Shown here piece after piece: positions 1-6,075 of a stretch of 18,181 bases of DNA. The DNA is taken from contig JAISZE010000118.1 of the NCBI GenBank assembly GCA_031269405.1, positions 1 to 18,181 on the forward strand. Reading direction: 5' to 3'. Made by a program: the position numbers and the translations under genes. Numbering within the stretch: position 1 is the stretch's first letter; each line of letters begins with the position of its first letter. Source of the stretch: Treponema sp. (GTDB taxonomy: Bacteria > Spirochaetota > Spirochaetia > Treponematales > Breznakiellaceae). The notes beneath the pieces were generated by a model. The model did not search any database. It saw only the letters and a list, made by a program, of their open reading frames with translations, and had not been told where the DNA came from.

Positions 1-1
1 G

Positions 2-106
2 TATTTAGATGAGGCAGGACGAAACCGCAATACGAGAAACGTGCAATCTTCCGTATGTCATATACAGCCGGAACGTTATGTGCAAGGGCTCCTAAAATTA
101 GTTTAA
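2..106 (+). CDS. possible C-terminal tail of an upstream gene (partial)
   Basis: An open frame runs in from the left edge for 34 codons and ends with TAA at 104-106. The tail is basic and polar, ending in PERYVQGLLKLV. I do not recognise a family. The frame is short enough to be chance, but the base composition changes sharply to AT-rich intergenic DNA just after the stop, which fits a gene end. No terminator is visible between it and the nitroreductase promoter. Confidence 0.35.
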   Translation, partial: YLDEAGRNRNTRNVQSSVCHIQPERYVQGLLKLV

Positions 107-124
107 AATTATTGTATAAAAACA

Positions 125-153
125 TTGCCAAAAAATAAAGTTTAAAATATAAT
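125..153 (+). promoter_or_regulatory. sigma-70 type promoter of the nitroreductase gene
   Basis: TTGCCA at 125-130 and a perfect TATAAT at 148-153 are separated by exactly 17 bp in AT-rich DNA. Transcription would start near 160, giving a leader of about 24 nt that contains the AAGGAG Shine-Dalgarno at 172-177, six bases before the ATG at 184. Its position directly upstream of a gene with a good ribosome site makes it convincing. Confidence 0.75.
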
Positions 154-183
154 CAATCAAAGAATATTTTTAAGGAGTATTTT

Positions 184-738
184 ATGTCCAATTCAACCCT
201 TGACGCGATTTTTGAGCGGCGTTCCTGCCGGGCCTACACCAGTAAAAAGGTGGATGACGAAACTGTGGCGCTGCTTGCAAAGGCTGCCCTAGCCGCTCCC
301 AGCGGAGGTAATGCCCAGCCGGTGAACGTAATTGTGGTTCAGAATGTGCCCCTCATTCTGGAGCTTGAAAAGGCCGCAGCCGATTATTTTGTCAATACGA
401 GCACTGAGGCGGTGTTGGAACGGCTCAAGTTGCGGAAGATCAAATTTTTTTACAACGCCTCCACGGTTTTTTTCCTGGCGATAAAAAACAACGCCCAAAC
501 CGATGTGGGGATCATGGCGGAAAATATCATCTTGGCGGCCGTTTCGCTGGGCCTTGCTGGTATCATTTTGGGCCTTCCCGGTGCGGCCTTTAACGATCCC
601 GATACGGCGCCGTACTGGAAAGAAAAGCTTGGTTTTCCGGAAGGCTATGAGTACGGCCTCGCCGTGGCGGTGGGATATGCCGCGGATGAAAGTAAGCCCC
701 ACGAGATTGATCCGGAAAAACTGAGTTTCATCAAATAG
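184..738 (+). CDS. nitroreductase family protein (FMN-dependent oxidoreductase)
   Basis: The 184-residue protein has the marks of the small NAD(P)H:FMN nitroreductase family. These are the N-terminal ERRSCRAYT segment (FMN-phosphate binding arginines), APSGGNAQP around residues 38-46, a central NAQTDVGIMAENIILAA helix and the SLGLAGIILG stretch near residue 120. Family members are usually cytoplasmic homodimers that reduce nitro compounds, quinones or flavin; the substrate cannot be told here. The length is normal for the short subfamily. The ATG is fixed by AAGGAG six bases upstream and by a near-consensus promoter at 125-153. It looks monocistronic: downstream lies only gene debris. The family call is firm and the physiological role open. 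Confidence 0.9.
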   Translation: MSNSTLDAIFERRSCRAYTSKKVDDETVALLAKAALAAPSGGNAQPVNVIVVQNVPLILELEKAAADYFVNTSTEAVLERLKLRKIKFFYNASTVFFLAIKNNAQTDVGIMAENIILAAVSLGLAGIILGLPGAAFNDPDTAPYWKEKLGFPEGYEYGLAVAVGYAADESKPHEIDPEKLSFIK

Positions 739-802
739 TGTCTGTCCGCAAATTCGGTTAACGGGAAACTTTACGGCTTTCCGCTTCCGCAAAAATCTTT
801 TA

Positions 803-988
803 TTGACGGCACTATTCTATGGATCCGTGACGACTGGCGTAAAAAGCCGGGGCTGGCTCCCGGGCTGCGACATCTACGGAACAAAAGGCGCCATGGAAAC
901 CGACAGGTACAACCTGAACAAGCTCCATGTGGCGCTGGAAAAAGACCTGTGCCACTGGACCCATGAGGAGTATGAGACAAAGCCCTAC
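803..988 (+). pseudogene. fragment resembling the C-terminus of a Gfo/Idh/MocA oxidoreductase
   Basis: Translation in the frame starting at 803 gives a segment with CDIYGTKGAMETDRYN. This resembles the 'xIYGTKGxL' strand seen in the C-terminal alpha/beta domain of Gfo/Idh/MocA sugar oxidoreductases. The N-terminal Rossmann domain is absent, the upstream frame is not open far enough to supply it, and there is no ribosome site. In the same frame it runs directly into a solute-binding protein fragment, so the open frame is a chimera of debris rather than a gene. The assignment rests on one short motif and is moderate at best. Confidence 0.45.
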
Positions 989-1459
989 ATTCCCTACGCG
1001 AGCCAGACGGAACGCAGCAACTATGAAAACAAGCCCTTCGTTCCCATGGCGGAAAAGGCCGCAGGTATCAAGATAGAATGGATGCTTCCGGCTGACGACG
1101 CTATCCCCGCGATTATCGCCTCAGGGGACCTGCCGGATATTTTTTGGCGCTCTATGAGCGCCGCTGACATGGTTTCCGGGCTTTTTCAGGAAATAACCGA
1201 CGAGGCGATGCAAAAATACGCCCCTAACGTGTGGGATATGTACGAGAACCACGTCGACGGCTGGAGGAGTTTCCTTACCCAGGGGGAGGGGAAGAGATAC
1301 AGCCTTGACGGCGGGTTTTGGACAAGCTACAACCACAAGGAAAAAGACGCCAACGGCAACGGCGATCCCAACGATGAGATTCCTTGTAAAGAACGGTAAG
1401 TTCCTTCCTTCGGTAAACACTCAGGAGTACCGGGAATTCCTGGAATTCTACCACAGGCG
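989..1459 (+). pseudogene. extracellular solute-binding lipoprotein (LipO-like) remnant, frameshifted and internally deleted
   Basis: The first frame carries the mature N-terminal region of a large sugar/oligosaccharide-binding protein of the LipO type: SNYENKPFVPMAEKAAGIKIEWM, then IASGDLPDIFW, then YSLDGGFWTSYNHKEKDANGNGDPNDEIP. It stops at 1399. The +1 frame then continues with VKNGKFLPSVNTQEYREFLEFYH (about 1383-1455), which in intact relatives lies roughly a hundred residues further on. The sequence therefore shows a deletion plus frameshift near 1384. The signal peptide and the whole C-terminal half are missing. It cannot encode a working protein. Confidence 0.75.
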
Positions 1460-1597
1460 GGAAAAAACCGGCTCCACAAGGCGGCGGACAGGGCACTGCG
1501 GGATTTCATCAACATATACCTCCGCTACCATCCGAGCGTAACCGAACAGGACAAACGGAATATGGGCCTTACCGTCCCGTATACCCGAATGAGTTGT
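1460..1597 (+). pseudogene. C-terminal domain fragment of an uncharacterised bacterial protein
   Basis: In the frame of codon 1478-1480 the translation reads KAADRALRDFINIYLRYHP, SVTEQDKRNMGLTVPYT. This resembles a motif I recall from hypothetical proteins of anaerobes ('ALRxFIxxYLxYxPxVTxxDRxxMGLP'). It begins abruptly where the solute-binding fragment ends (around 1455-1465) with no start codon or ribosome site. The resemblance fades after about 1597, although the frame stays open to TAG at 1670-1672, inside the antisense end of the hydrolase gene. It is a third unrelated piece in the same debris zone. Confidence 0.5.
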
Positions 1598-1650
1598 AAC
1601 AGATCCTCTGGTGTCTTGATTCGTTGCAAAGGTACATACCCCGGTCCCGG

Positions 1651-2859
1651 TCAATCATCAAACGCGCCATAGACAGTCTGGATAAAACCCCGCTGGAGAT
1701 CGCTGTTAATGCCGGACATGAGCTGGATAAAGAACAGGGCTGCCATGTCCTCTGCGGGGTCTATGCAGTAATAAGTCCCCATCATGCCGTCCCAGGCCCA
1801 TTCCCCGGGGGAGCCGTTAAGGCCCGCCCTGGCGGTGTTGATCATCGTGCGCACCCCGAGGCCGTAGCCGTACCCCGCCAACTGGGGGAAAATTGAAAAG
1901 GAATGATCCAGCTCCGCAAGATCGCAGTGGTTGGCCCGTATGAGTTCCAGGGTTTTTCGGGAGAGGATCCGTTCCTGCCCCAGTTTGCCGTTGTTAAGGA
2001 GCATGAGGGCATAGCGGGAACAGTCCGCCAAGGTAGACACCAGCCCCCCTCCGCCGGACTCAAAGGCCGGCGGTTCAGGCGACGCGGGATCGCTGATTAC
2101 CGTTTCCGGGACCAGGCCTTTGGGAGTCAGCCGGTAAGCCTTGACGGCCCGCTCCTGTTTCTCTTTAGGGACATAAAAGGCCGTATCCTTTAAACCCAGG
2201 GGATCAAAAATCGTTTCTTTCAAATAAGCGCCCAACGTTTTTCCTGAAATAACCTCGATTAACCTGCCCAGGACATCATGGGAAAAGCCGTACATCCAGT
2301 GTTCTCCGGGATGGAAGCAGAGGGGCGCTTTGGCCGCTTCTTCAATTTTCCGCTCTGTGTTCCAGGGTTTGCCCCTTGAGAGGTCCCGGAAGGACTTATT
2401 GTTCAGATCCCCCATTATCCGGGCGGAATAGCTTTCCTCCCCGGGGTAGGGGATGCCGGATGTCATGGTGAAAAGATGTTCAAACGTGATGGGCCGCTTG
2501 GCCGGCACAAGGCGTATTATGCCCCGCTCGTCGGCTTCCGCCACTTTAACGTCATTAAAGGCAGGGATAAAGCCGGCGATAGGCTCGTGGAGCCTGAAAA
2601 GGGCCTTCTCGTATAAGGTCATAGCCGCGACAATGGTGAAGGTCTTGCTCATGGAGTAGATCCGGTAGATGGAATCATTCTTCATAGGGAGCTTTTTCTC
2701 CAGATCCAGGTACCCGGCGCTTTCCAGAAAAGCCTCTACGCCGCGGCGGATGATCATACCCCCGGCGCCGGCAACTTTCCCTTGATCCACGATGCGTTTG
2801 AGATAGGCATCCACGTTTTTGAGGCGTTTCGGGCAGAGCCCGCTTCCTTCGATTTTCAT
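1651..2859 (-). CDS. serine hydrolase, class C beta-lactamase/esterase-like
   Basis: The 402-residue protein has the class C beta-lactamase / penicillin-binding / EstB-type fold. The SxxK motif is SMSK at residues 69-72 (nucleophile Ser69, base Lys72). The second-motif tyrosine is Tyr190 in YGFSHDVLGR, which resembles EstB-type esterases more than the YxN of true AmpC. The third motif region is EWAWDGMMG (354-361) in place of KTG. This favours an esterase, transesterase or D-amino-acid peptidase over a beta-lactamase. There is no evident signal peptide, so it is probably cytoplasmic. The ATG is preceded by TAAGGAG about eight bases upstream. It is the last gene of the minus-strand row, 36 bp after the UroD-like gene, with a small GC hairpin (2878-2891) in the gap. 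Confidence 0.85.
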   Translation of the reverse strand: MKIEGSGLCPKRLKNVDAYLKRIVDQGKVAGAGGMIIRRGVEAFLESAGYLDLEKKLPMKNDSIYRIYSMSKTFTIVAAMTLYEKALFRLHEPIAGFIPAFNDVKVAEADERGIIRLVPAKRPITFEHLFTMTSGIPYPGEESYSARIMGDLNNKSFRDLSRGKPWNTERKIEEAAKAPLCFHPGEHWMYGFSHDVLGRLIEVISGKTLGAYLKETIFDPLGLKDTAFYVPKEKQERAVKAYRLTPKGLVPETVISDPASPEPPAFESGGGGLVSTLADCSRYALMLLNNGKLGQERILSRKTLELIRANHCDLAELDHSFSIFPQLAGYGYGLGVRTMINTARAGLNGSPGEWAWDGMMGTYYCIDPAEDMAALFFIQLMSGINSDLQRGFIQTVYGAFDD

Positions 2860-2877
2860 AGCAATTCTCCTTATCCA

Positions 2878-2891
2878 GCGCCGTCAGGCGC
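2878..2891 (-). other. small GC-rich hairpin in the uroD-like/hydrolase gap
   Basis: GCGCC and GGCGC form a perfect 5-bp stem around a four-base loop, between the stop of the UroD-like gene and the Shine-Dalgarno of the hydrolase. No T-run follows on the minus strand, so it is not a normal terminator. It could tune processing or translation between the two genes. Confidence 0.4.
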
Positions 2892-2895
2892 GGTT

Positions 2896-3912
2896 TTATA
2901 ACGCCGCGGCCTCAGCCATGGCGGCGATGTTTTCCGGGGACACATTGGGCAGAATGGATTCGTGGCTTGGCGAAACCAGGAAATTGGGGCCAAAGAGCTC
3001 CCGCAGGCGCCCTACTTCCCTGGTTACTTCCCCCGGTTTCCCGAAAGGGAGGAGCCGCTGGGTATCCACGCCGCCCATAAATACGATCTTGTTGTTGTAC
3101 TTTTTTGCCAGCGATTCGGCTCCCATGTTTTTGGCCATAGCCTGTATGGGATGAAGCACCTCAACCCCTGCGTCGATGAGCCGGGGAATGACCCGGTCAA
3201 TTGAGCCGCAGGAATGAAGCACCACGTTATAGTTGTGCCTGTGAGCCTGATCGGCAAATTCCCTAAGATAGGGCATGACAAAACGGTCAAAATGTTCCGG
3301 CGAGATGAGCAGGTCTAACTGGCTGCCGAAGTCGTTGCCGAAGAAAAAAGCATCGATTTTGTCCCCTGCCTGTTTGAAGAGAACCTCGTTGGCTTCAAGG
3401 TAGAAATCCACGATATGCCTGGTCACCGCGTCCACCACTGCGGGATCGGTGTGCATCTTCATAAAATAGTTTTCCATGCCGAAGAAATCACAAGCGACAT
3501 GGTAAAAACAGCTCCAGCTCCCGCTTAACACCGCCTGGCCGGCAGCCACGGTACGGTCGATTTCCCTGAGGGTTTCGGAGAAGTCCACGTATTCGATCTT
3601 AGGCCAGAGGAACCGTTCCACTTCCGGTATGTCTTCGGTTTCCGCAAAAACCCCGGGCTCGCTTAAAGAAGTCCGCTTTTTACCGCCAAGAACGTCGAAC
3701 ATAGGGTGTTCGGGATTGGTCCACATATGGAAATTTTCCGGCACGACCCAGCGGCAGGTTGATCCCAGCTTTATTCCCATCTCAAAATCATCTTTTACCC
3801 CGAAACAGGAATAGAGTTTTTCGATACTCGCGGGGTTGGGATTTCCGTGCCAAAAACCGCAGTGCGCCGCCTGGCGTTTGACGATAGCCTGAAAGTGTTC
3901 TCTCCTGGTCAT
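2896..3912 (-). CDS. uroporphyrinogen decarboxylase-like protein (MtaA/CmuA-type methyltransferase fold)
   Basis: The 338-residue protein belongs to the URO-D superfamily, on the corrinoid/methyltransferase side rather than heme synthesis. It has the zinc motif HSCG (His233, Cys235) followed by the conserved IPRLIDAGVEVLHPIQ block and MGGVDTQRLLP. The distal zinc-ligand cysteine of MtaA-type enzymes ('PGCxxPPxTP' region) is replaced here by SPSHESILPNVSPEN, where His317 may substitute. Such proteins usually move methyl groups between a corrinoid protein, a methyl donor and a thiol; the substrate is unknown here. Shine-Dalgarno AAGGGG precedes the ATG. A paralogue lies 76 bp upstream and a serine hydrolase 36 bp downstream, so co-transcription is likely. 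No corrinoid protein gene is in the window. Confidence 0.85.
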   Translation of the reverse strand: MTRREHFQAIVKRQAAHCGFWHGNPNPASIEKLYSCFGVKDDFEMGIKLGSTCRWVVPENFHMWTNPEHPMFDVLGGKKRTSLSEPGVFAETEDIPEVERFLWPKIEYVDFSETLREIDRTVAAGQAVLSGSWSCFYHVACDFFGMENYFMKMHTDPAVVDAVTRHIVDFYLEANEVLFKQAGDKIDAFFFGNDFGSQLDLLISPEHFDRFVMPYLREFADQAHRHNYNVVLHSCGSIDRVIPRLIDAGVEVLHPIQAMAKNMGAESLAKKYNNKIVFMGGVDTQRLLPFGKPGEVTREVGRLRELFGPNFLVSPSHESILPNVSPENIAAMAEAAAL

Positions 3913-3934
3913 GTTTGCCCCTTGTAATCAACAA

Positions 3935-3954
3935 CCTCGCCCTAAAGGGCGGGG
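3935..3954. repeat. intergenic palindrome, possible REP or IS200/IS605-type end remnant
   Basis: CGCCCT at 3938-3943 and AGGGCG at 3946-3951 form a perfect inverted repeat around AA. It is extended outward to 9 bp per arm (3935-3943 / 3946-3954) by two further GC pairs and one G-T mismatch. No T-tract follows on either strand. The shape and sequence recall the subterminal hairpins of IS200/IS605-family elements and their non-autonomous relatives, but no transposase is present. It lies between the two UroD-like genes, where it could also act as an mRNA-stabilising structure. Confidence 0.45.
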
Positions 3955-3988
3955 TATTAAAGCCCTTCGGCACGAACAAAAACGCGGG

Positions 3989-4951
3989 TTACCGGTAAAT
4001 CCCTTCTTCCCGCCATATAGAATTCATCATGTTATAACGGTTTAGATCAAGGCCCGTGTATACGCAGTTTGATGTGGAAAAAATATAGCCATAACCGGGC
4101 ATGCCGTCCCTGAGCGCACGCCGCACATCCGCAGCGACTTCTTCGTCCGTCCCAGTCTGGAGGAGGCCGCAGTTCACATTGCCTATAAGGCAGACCTGAT
4201 CGTTGTAGTTCTGTTTCAGAAATTTGAGGTCCACCCCTCCCTGGGGATCAAGGGAATGGAGGGCGTCCGGGCCGCACTGGATCATCTGATCGATGATGGG
4301 CATAATATTACCGTCCGTGTGTTTGATGCTGTAATACCCCAGAGCCCGGTAGCCGCCGAGGACTTTTGCCAGTACCGGGGCGATAAGATCCCCAAAAAGT
4401 TCAGGCGTAAAGAAGGGGTTCACATTGAAGCAGTAATCGGAGCACAGGGCAAAGCCGTCAAGCAGTCTGCCGCCGTCCGCCTGTTTTAACCGTTCGGCAA
4501 ACTCAAGGGCGCCTTTCATATTTTTTTCCTGATCCGCAAGAATACCCTCGGGGTCTTCGTAAAGCCGCACCGAAAAATCTACCATCCGGTCTCCGTCAGG
4601 GATGCCGAAAGTCGGATCCCCGTGCATGCAGATAAAATACTCCATCCCTGTGGTTTCGCGTATGATTTGAAGCAGCCGCACTACGCTGTCAAAATCGCCG
4701 GGATTGGGATGAACAAAGATGCCGCTGTGATGATACAGCTTTGCGATTTCCGTATAGCAGAAAGCCATGTCCCTGAGATGGGCCTCTTTTTCCTTTGCGC
4801 TGGACTGGTTCCACTGGCTGTAATACCGGTGGCTGGGATGCACCTTGCCCAGAACCTCCATAGTAAGGAAAAAAACCAATTCAAACGTAGGCACATGGCC
4901 CTCGATTTTTTCCCGTTTGAGGGCTTTGATAAACCGTTCCCGCTCAGTCAA
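3989..4951 (-). CDS. uroporphyrinogen decarboxylase-like protein, divergent paralogue without HxCG
   Basis: The 320-residue protein shares the URO-D barrel signature: N-terminal MTERERFIKALKREK, central FFTPELFGDLIAPVL, and KHTDGNIMPIIDQMIQCGPDALHSLDP. At the zinc site the usual H-x-C-G is H-T-D-G (His211, Asp213), while a candidate distal cysteine is kept (Cys296 in TSNCVYTG). This suggests altered metal coordination or a different substrate. The start is a TTG at 4949-4951, chosen because GGAGG lies six bases upstream and the N-terminus matches the family. An extended -10 element (4980-4988) in the gap to the radical SAM gene could give it a promoter of its own. Function is not known; the neighbouring paralogue suggests a pair acting together. 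Confidence 0.8.
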   Translation of the reverse strand: MTERERFIKALKREKIEGHVPTFELVFFLTMEVLGKVHPSHRYYSQWNQSSAKEKEAHLRDMAFCYTEIAKLYHHSGIFVHPNPGDFDSVVRLLQIIRETTGMEYFICMHGDPTFGIPDGDRMVDFSVRLYEDPEGILADQEKNMKGALEFAERLKQADGGRLLDGFALCSDYCFNVNPFFTPELFGDLIAPVLAKVLGGYRALGYYSIKHTDGNIMPIIDQMIQCGPDALHSLDPQGGVDLKFLKQNYNDQVCLIGNVNCGLLQTGTDEEVAADVRRALRDGMPGYGYIFSTSNCVYTGLDLNRYNMMNSIWREEGIYR

Positions 4952-4979
4952 AATAAGCCTCCGGATCTCTCATAAAGGC

Positions 4980-4988
4980 ATTATAGCA
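4980..4988 (-). promoter_or_regulatory. extended -10 promoter ahead of the first uroD-like gene
   Basis: On the minus strand TGC-TATAAT (TGnTATAAT) lies just inside the 42-bp gap after the radical SAM stop codon. There is no good -35, as is normal for extended -10 promoters. Initiation near 4973 would give a leader of about 20 nt carrying the GGAGG Shine-Dalgarno. It would let the UroD-like/hydrolase genes be expressed apart from the radical SAM gene. Confidence 0.5.
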
Positions 4989-4993
4989 CTCTT

Positions 4994-6010
4994 TTATTTG
5001 CTTTGATAGACGGACGTATCTTTCCTGCGGCCAAAGGGGCTTATACGCCCCATAAAAGGATAATGCGTATCAGGCTGCAAAATATCCGGGTATACTTTTT
5101 TAAGTACCTGCCTTGCTTCATGACACAAGTGGCATTTGTCCGCGTAATCCCGTTTGATGACGTATCCGTATTTTTCGGCTTCCTTTGCCAGGGCGTAGGG
5201 CCCTTCGTTCAAAAGCATTGAAAAAACCGGGTTTGCCTCTGCGTTATAATGGCGAACCATTTCCGCAATGTCCTGTTTATAAACATTTCCTATGGCTATG
5301 CCGCATCCCTTTGTAATCCACCCGCCGTATTCATAAATCAACAGATTGGTTGTTTTAATATCGCTTTCTCCCCACCAGGGAACGTTCGTACAAGCTTCAC
5401 GGGGAATGCCTTTCCCAACTGCCATTTCGTCTCCGAATTTTTCCGCCGCCCTGCCTGTGAAAATGATGTTTCCCCTGTAGGTCTTCATTTCGGCATCAAA
5501 ACCCGATACGGTTTTCGCTTCGATATCCAGCGTTTTTACATCAAGAAGATGGGTTTTCCTGTTTATATCCAGGTACGGTATTTCCAGTATAAAAGGAATA
5601 TCCAATTCAATGCAGGCTTTTATTGCGTTGGCATTGTTTGTGTACGGGATGTATTTGGAATGGAACGCGTCCACACTCAGCATGACGGAGGTTTCCGATG
5701 CTTTTACGGGCCGTAAAAAATCAAGCGCGGATTGGGGATCTTTGGCCCAAGAAGCGTTTGTTTCAAGGCGCGTTGCAAGTCCCAATTCGTGAACTTTTGA
5801 CAATAACTCATGGGTTTGTTCCCGAAAAATCGACGGCTCGCCGCCAAGAATAACAACCATATCCAGGCCGAAATTGCTGTTAAGCCGCTTCACGATGCTG
5901 TACGGAGTATCAAAGTCCGGCGTAACATCGCCGTCCATGATACAGTTAAAACGGCAATGATCGCATTGCGCCGTACATTTGTAAAACAGGTTGATTTTCA
6001 GTGTTCGCAT
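4994..6010 (-). CDS. radical SAM protein with probable auxiliary Fe-S cluster cysteines
   Basis: The 338-residue protein has the radical SAM cluster motif CTAQCDHC (Cys12, Cys16, Cys19) at its very N-terminus and the SAM-contacting GGEPS at residues 56-60. Beyond the partial barrel it carries further cysteines in a SPASM-like pattern: Cys207 (EACTN), Cys236 (KGCG) and Cys293/Cys296 (KCHLC). These could ligate an extra 4Fe-4S cluster. The family is uncharacterised to my knowledge; SPASM-type proteins modify peptides or act on other large substrates. No small precursor peptide gene is evident nearby. The ATG has only a weak purine run (GGAAA) upstream. It is 65 bp after ftsK and 42 bp before the UroD-like gene, all on one strand. 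Confidence 0.85.
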   Translation of the reverse strand: MRTLKINLFYKCTAQCDHCRFNCIMDGDVTPDFDTPYSIVKRLNSNFGLDMVVILGGEPSIFREQTHELLSKVHELGLATRLETNASWAKDPQSALDFLRPVKASETSVMLSVDAFHSKYIPYTNNANAIKACIELDIPFILEIPYLDINRKTHLLDVKTLDIEAKTVSGFDAEMKTYRGNIIFTGRAAEKFGDEMAVGKGIPREACTNVPWWGESDIKTTNLLIYEYGGWITKGCGIAIGNVYKQDIAEMVRHYNAEANPVFSMLLNEGPYALAKEAEKYGYVIKRDYADKCHLCHEARQVLKKVYPDILQPDTHYPFMGRISPFGRRKDTSVYQSK

Positions 6011-6022
6011 ATATAGTTTCCA

Positions 6023-6051
6023 TTGTTATTATTTGCTTGTATTTTCGTCAA
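6023..6051 (-). promoter_or_regulatory. possible promoter for the radical SAM gene
   Basis: On the minus strand TTGACG (6046-6051) and TAACAA (6023-6028) are spaced 17 bp apart in the AT-rich gap after ftsK. Initiation near 6016 would leave only about six bases before the ATG. Either the transcript is almost leaderless or this is not the true promoter. Confidence 0.35.
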
Positions 6052-6075
6052 TATAGTTCATGTGGCCAAAGGGCT

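Noticed and set aside
1651..2859. Calling the serine hydrolase an antibiotic-resistance beta-lactamase
   Set aside because: The second and third motifs (YGFS, WAWDG) are esterase-like, there is no signal peptide, and the context is metabolic.
2896..4951. Calling the UroD-like genes hemE
   Set aside because: They lack the heme-pathway substrate-binding N-terminus of HemE; one has the HxCG of methyltransferases, and no other heme genes are nearby.
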